The notes below the pieces were generated by a model, which saw only the letters and a list, made by a program, of their open reading frames with translations, was not told the origin of the DNA and did not search any database. From positions 124,001-188,000 of the forward strand of contig CAWCPR010000019.1 in assembly GCA_963797475.1 (NCBI GenBank): 64,000 nucleotides of DNA, written 5' to 3'. The DNA comes from CAWCPR01 sp963797475. Lineage in GTDB: Bacteria; Chloroflexota; Anaerolineae; Anaerolineales; UBA4823. Positions 60,609 to 64,000 of the stretch are shown piece by piece. The position numbers were made by a program, and so were the translations under genes. The first letter of the stretch is position 1. Each line of letters begins with the position of its first letter.

Positions 60609-61820
60609 ATGACCGAGTTCCCCGGCAAAGGTAAAGTTGCCGTACTCAAAACCTCTCCAGAGACGATCCTGGAGGATATCGAAAAATTAATGAAAATGGC
60701 TCAGGTCGAGTCGGCTCTCCCGAAGGGCATTCAGACCGGCTTGAAAATCAATATTTCCTGGCAAACCTGGTACCCGGCCTGTTCTTCCGAGCCCTGGCAG
60801 ATCGAGGGGGCCATACGCTCTCTGCGGAATTTCGGATACAGCGACCTGGTAGGCGTGCACAATGATACGGTCGTCGTGAATACCGCCGACGGCGAGCGAA
60901 ATAACAAACATCGTTTTGTCACCGACAAGTACAAAGTCCCCTGCCTGTATCTGTATAACCAGGATTTCGAATGGTTGGAGTTCCACCCGAAAAAACCGTT
61001 CCTGGTGCTGGATAAGGTCTACCCGCAAGGGGTTTTCATCCCCAAGGCTCTGGTCGGCATGAACATCGTCCACCTGCCCACCGTCAAAACCCATGTTTTT
61101 ACCACGATCACAGGTGCGATGAAGAATGCCTTCGGCGGCCTGCTGCACCGCAACCGCCACTGGACCCATTCGGTGATCCACGATACCCTGGTCGATTTAT
61201 TGATGATCCAGCAAGAGATCCACCCGGGCATCTTCGCCCTGATGGATGGGACTTTCGCCGGCGATGGGCCCGGGCCGCGCGCCATGCGCTGGCATGAAAA
61301 AGATATCCTGCTGGCCTCGTCCGACCAGGTGGCGGTTGACGCGGTTTCGGCCCGGCTGCAAGGTTTCGACCCGCTCAGCATCCGGTTCATCCGCCGCGCC
61401 CACGAGCTGGAGCTGGGGGTCGGTGACCCGCGCCAGATCGAGATCGTCGGTTACGATATCGAACAAGAAGAACCCTGGAACTTCGTTCAGGAGGATACTT
61501 TCGCCAGTCGCGGTCAAAAAATGATCTACCATGGCTCGCTAAAACCGCTCGAAAAACCGCTGCTACAGAGCCCGATTGTGCCCTGGTCGTATTTTGCCAG
61601 CAACTTTTATCACAACGTCTACTGGTACCCATTTGTCGGCCGCAAGCGCGTCGAGGCCGCCTTGCAGACCAAGTGGGGCCAACTTTTCAAATCCTATGGC
61701 GATGGAAAAGTGGTCATGCCGGGCATGGAGCCGAAAACGGTCGTCCAGGCCGGCATAGGCCTGGCTGCCCTGTTCGCCGTGTTTGCCGGCCTGGCTTACG
61801 TGCTCTCGAAGCGTTCTTGA
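60609..61820 (+). CDS. DUF362 domain protein with C-terminal membrane helix
   Basis: The 403-residue protein matches DUF362: KINISWQTWYPACSSEPW, GVFIPKALVGMNIVHLPTVKTHVFTTITGAMKNAFGGLL, and ALMDGTFAGDGPGPR. A helix near the C-terminus (IGLAALFAVFAGLAYVL) suggests membrane attachment. No ferredoxin domain is fused. GGAGGT before ATG 60609 sets the start; the track-length extension to 60561 has none. DUF362 function is unclear; an oxygen-labile redox role has been suggested for relatives. Confidence 0.87.
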   Translation: MTEFPGKGKVAVLKTSPETILEDIEKLMKMAQVESALPKGIQTGLKINISWQTWYPACSSEPWQIEGAIRSLRNFGYSDLVGVHNDTVVVNTADGERNNKHRFVTDKYKVPCLYLYNQDFEWLEFHPKKPFLVLDKVYPQGVFIPKALVGMNIVHLPTVKTHVFTTITGAMKNAFGGLLHRNRHWTHSVIHDTLVDLLMIQQEIHPGIFALMDGTFAGDGPGPRAMRWHEKDILLASSDQVAVDAVSARLQGFDPLSIRFIRRAHELELGVGDPRQIEIVGYDIEQEEPWNFVQEDTFASRGQKMIYHGSLKPLEKPLLQSPIVPWSYFASNFYHNVYWYPFVGRKRVEAALQTKWGQLFKSYGDGKVVMPGMEPKTVVQAGIGLAALFAVFAGLAYVLSKRS

Positions 61821-61827
61821 CCGGCCG

Positions 61828-62499
61828 ATGCAAGATACCCTGCGCGTAGAATTTCACTGCCACACGGTCTATTCCAAGGACAGCCTGGCCTTACCCGAAG
61901 CGCTGCTGGAGACCAGCTTACGCAAAGGCATTGACCGCCTCATTATTACGGATCACAACACGATCGCCGGCGCGCTGCATGCGCGCCGGCTGGATTCAAC
62001 CCGGGTGATCGTTGGCGAGGAGATTATGACTCGCGACGGAGAGCTCCTGGCGGCTTTTGTAGTTGAGGAAATCCCGGCCGGCTTGCCGCCCAAGGAAGCG
62101 ATCGCCCGCCTGCGTGAACAAGGAGCGTTTATCAGCGTATCGCATCCATTCGACCGCATGCGCAGCGGGCACTGGGATCCGGCTGCCTTACTGGAGATCA
62201 TCCCACTCGTTGACGCCATTGAGACCTTCAACGCCCGCTGTATGTGGCCCGGATTTAACCTGAAAGCGCAGGCATTTGCCCGGCTGCATAAACTGGCGGG
62301 CACAGTCGGATCGGACGCTCACGCTGTCTTTGAATTGGGCAAAGCCACCTTGCGCCTGCCCCATTTTGTGGACGCAGACGGTTTGAGGCGCGTGATCCAT
62401 CTGGCGCAGCCCCAAATCGCTCTCTCTGCCCCCTGGGTCCACCTGGCGTCTCGTTATGCTGTTTGGCGTAAGCGAAGCAACCTCGTCCCTCCCAGGTAA
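61828..62499 (+). CDS. PHP-domain metal-dependent phosphoesterase
   Basis: The 223-residue protein has the PHP metal ligands in order: VEFHCHTVYSKDSLALPEAL, LIITDHNTIAGALHA, VGEEIMTRDGELL, ISVSHPFDRMR and GTVGSDAHAVFELG. It probably hydrolyses a phosphate ester such as a nucleotide or sugar phosphate. It starts eight bases after the DUF362 stop and ends just before the aceK start. Confidence 0.9.
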   Translation: MQDTLRVEFHCHTVYSKDSLALPEALLETSLRKGIDRLIITDHNTIAGALHARRLDSTRVIVGEEIMTRDGELLAAFVVEEIPAGLPPKEAIARLREQGAFISVSHPFDRMRSGHWDPAALLEIIPLVDAIETFNARCMWPGFNLKAQAFARLHKLAGTVGSDAHAVFELGKATLRLPHFVDADGLRRVIHLAQPQIALSAPWVHLASRYAVWRKRSNLVPPR

Positions 62500-64000
62500 A
62501 TGAACCAACCCTTCCAAAGCGCAGACCGTCCGCTGACGCGGCTGGCAGCAAATGCCATCCGGGAGGCATTTGATTCGTACCAGCAGGAATTCAAGCAGAT
62601 CACCCAGCGGGCGAAATCTCGCTTCGAGAATATGGATGGGCATGGGGCTCAGAAAGATGCAGTCGAGCGCCTGGAGCTTTATAAAAAGATCGTCGATCGG
62701 ACTCTCCCGAGGATCGCTGAGATCCTCGCCGGTATGAGTAAAAATCCCGAAATTTGGGCGCAAATGAAAGGCGAATACACCGAAATGATCAGCGGGCGCC
62801 AGGACCTTGAGCTGGCTGAGACATTTTTCAATTCGATCACCCGCAGAATTTTTATCACGGTCGGGGTAGACCCTGCACGCGAATTCGTCGATTCGGATTT
62901 CGACCTGCGCCTTTCGGCAAGCCGCCCACATGTTTTCCAGGCTTACCCGGTCTGCACAGGTCTTGAAGAAGCAGTTGTATGCATTTTCAATGATTATCGT
63001 TTTAACATCCCTTACCAGGACGTTCAGCTTGACGCCCGCCTGGCTGCGAATCGGATCGAAAATCGCCTGAGGACCGCCTGGGGAGATGGAACCTGCGACC
63101 GGCTCGAGATCCTGAAACCGGTGTTCTATCGCGGCAGCGGCGCGTATATCATTGGACGCATTTGCGAAAAAGCCGGGGAAACCCGGATCATCCCCATCCT
63201 ATTCTCCTTGCTCAACTCACCCGCCGGGATTTTCACCGATGCCGTGCTTCTTGACGAGGACGATGTGAGCATCGTATTCAGCTTTACGCGTTCTTATTTC
63301 CACGTCGAAGCCGACAGACCCTACGATCTGGTCACCTTCTTGAAATCGATCATGCCGTTAAAGCGGACCGCCGAGCTGTATATTTCGATCGGTTACAACA
63401 AGCACGGAAAGACAGCGCTTTATCGCGATTTAAAAGAGTACCTGGCCAACACAACCGACCAATTTGAGATCGCTCGCGGCGAAAAAGGGATGGTCATGGC
63501 AGTGTTCACATTGCCATCCTATGACATGGTCTTTAAGATTATTAAAGACAAAGTCTTGCCGCCTAAAACCGCCACTCGCAAAGAAGTGATGGCGCGTTAC
63601 GACCTGGTGTTCAAACACGACCGCGCCGGGCGGCTGGTGGATGCCCAGGAATTCGAGCATTTGAGCTTTGAATGCCAGCGTTTCTCTCCCGGCCTGCTGA
63701 AGGAGCTTTTAGAGACGGCCCCAAGCATGGTTTCAGTTGCCGAGGATCGCGTTTCGATCCGCCACCTTTACGCCGAGAGACGGATGACGCCTTTGAACCT
63801 GTACGTGTTGGAAGCCGAGGGGCAAGCCGCACGCGCGGCTGTCCTGGACTACGGCGCCGCGATCAAAGACCTGGCGGCGACGAACATCTTCCCCGGGGAC
63901 GTCCTGTTGAAAAACTTCGGCGTCACACGCCATGGCAGGGTGGTTTTTTATGATTACGATGAATTGACCCTGCTGACGGATTGTAAATTCCGCAAGATTC
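62500..64000 (+). CDS. aceK: isocitrate dehydrogenase kinase/phosphatase, 5' part
   Basis: The first 500 residues of about 575 are visible; the gene runs past the window. AceK landmarks are present: the regulatory N-terminal region with ETFFNSITRRIF-type FFNS, IVFSFTRSYFHVEADRPYDL, the ATP loop GEKGMVMAVFTLPSYDMVFK (from residue 328), YAERRMTPLNLYV, and LKNFGVTRHGRVVFYDYDE (near 470) with the catalytic Asp. In enteric bacteria it phosphorylates and dephosphorylates isocitrate dehydrogenase to divert carbon to the glyoxylate bypass. ATG follows the PHP gene stop directly (TAAATG). No aceA/aceB is in the window. Confidence 0.95.
   Translation, partial: MNQPFQSADRPLTRLAANAIREAFDSYQQEFKQITQRAKSRFENMDGHGAQKDAVERLELYKKIVDRTLPRIAEILAGMSKNPEIWAQMKGEYTEMISGRQDLELAETFFNSITRRIFITVGVDPAREFVDSDFDLRLSASRPHVFQAYPVCTGLEEAVVCIFNDYRFNIPYQDVQLDARLAANRIENRLRTAWGDGTCDRLEILKPVFYRGSGAYIIGRICEKAGETRIIPILFSLLNSPAGIFTDAVLLDEDDVSIVFSFTRSYFHVEADRPYDLVTFLKSIMPLKRTAELYISIGYNKHGKTALYRDLKEYLANTTDQFEIARGEKGMVMAVFTLPSYDMVFKIIKDKVLPPKTATRKEVMARYDLVFKHDRAGRLVDAQEFEHLSFECQRFSPGLLKELLETAPSMVSVAEDRVSIRHLYAERRMTPLNLYVLEAEGQAARAAVLDYGAAIKDLAATNIFPGDVLLKNFGVTRHGRVVFYDYDELTLLTDCKFRKI

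Overview
The window most resembles a chromosome segment of an Anaerolineae-type member of the Chloroflexota. This is inferred from gene style, not from a marker gene: a TPR/BTAD regulator, a DUF5317 protein, Thr/Pro-rich extracellular linkers, a BTAD/HD-GYP/PAS/GAF signalling repertoire, and an S41 protease with the sequence TFGTGTVLN. Genes are dense on both strands, and there is one tRNA gene (Val, anticodon UAC).

Layout. 1-6.5 kb: C-terminal part of a TPR/BTAD regulator, a 47-codon membrane peptide, DUF5317, a small NHLP-like protein, a PAS-GAF-HD-GYP protein broken by a frameshift, a histidine-kinase remnant, an EEP-family nuclease and a PIG-L deacetylase. 6.6-10.6 kb: divergent typA/bipA and an ABC-F ATPase, each with a structured leader. 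10.6-21.6 kb: alcohol dehydrogenase, a MetH-activation-like protein, ferredoxin, a five-repeat small protein, two methyltransferases, a channel-like membrane protein, a short DnaE polymerase and a Mut7-C protein. 21.9-32.8 kb: a long forward run starting with a GAF protein, a TauE/SafE permease with its DUF1634 partner and a HEAT protein, then ROK kinase, transketolase, DUF488, HAD, gnd, zwf and pgl (oxidative pentose phosphate pathway). 32.9-36.8 kb: a possible MITE, ftsH and an S41 protease without its usual catalytic Lys.

37.2-51.4 kb is the most unusual part. It is a reverse-strand operon transcribed as acyl-CoA dehydrogenase, giant type I synthase, phosphopantetheinyl transferase, carboxyltransferase, lid-less biotin carboxylase-like protein, biotin carrier protein. 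The synthase reads KS-AT-KS-ACP-ACP-KR-DH once two single-base breaks are repaired. Both ACPs have Thr where the phosphopantetheine Ser normally sits. The operon appears to encode its own extender supply, ACP activation and chain assembly for an unknown lipid or polyketide. A CRP/FNR-like palindrome abuts its candidate promoter.

51.7-64 kb: a secreted PQQ-propeller protein, a VapBC-like toxin-antitoxin pair, tRNA-Val, an RpiR/SIS regulator (frameshifted), an FAH-family hydrolase, a Thr/Pro-rich membrane protein, pseudouridine catabolism (psuG-psuK), DUF362, a PHP-domain protein and the 5' part of aceK, which is rarely reported outside Proteobacteria.

Six otherwise well-conserved genes or segments are interrupted by exactly one base, five of them at short homopolymers. 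This looks more like indel error in the assembly than gene decay, and the products should be read with the breaks repaired.
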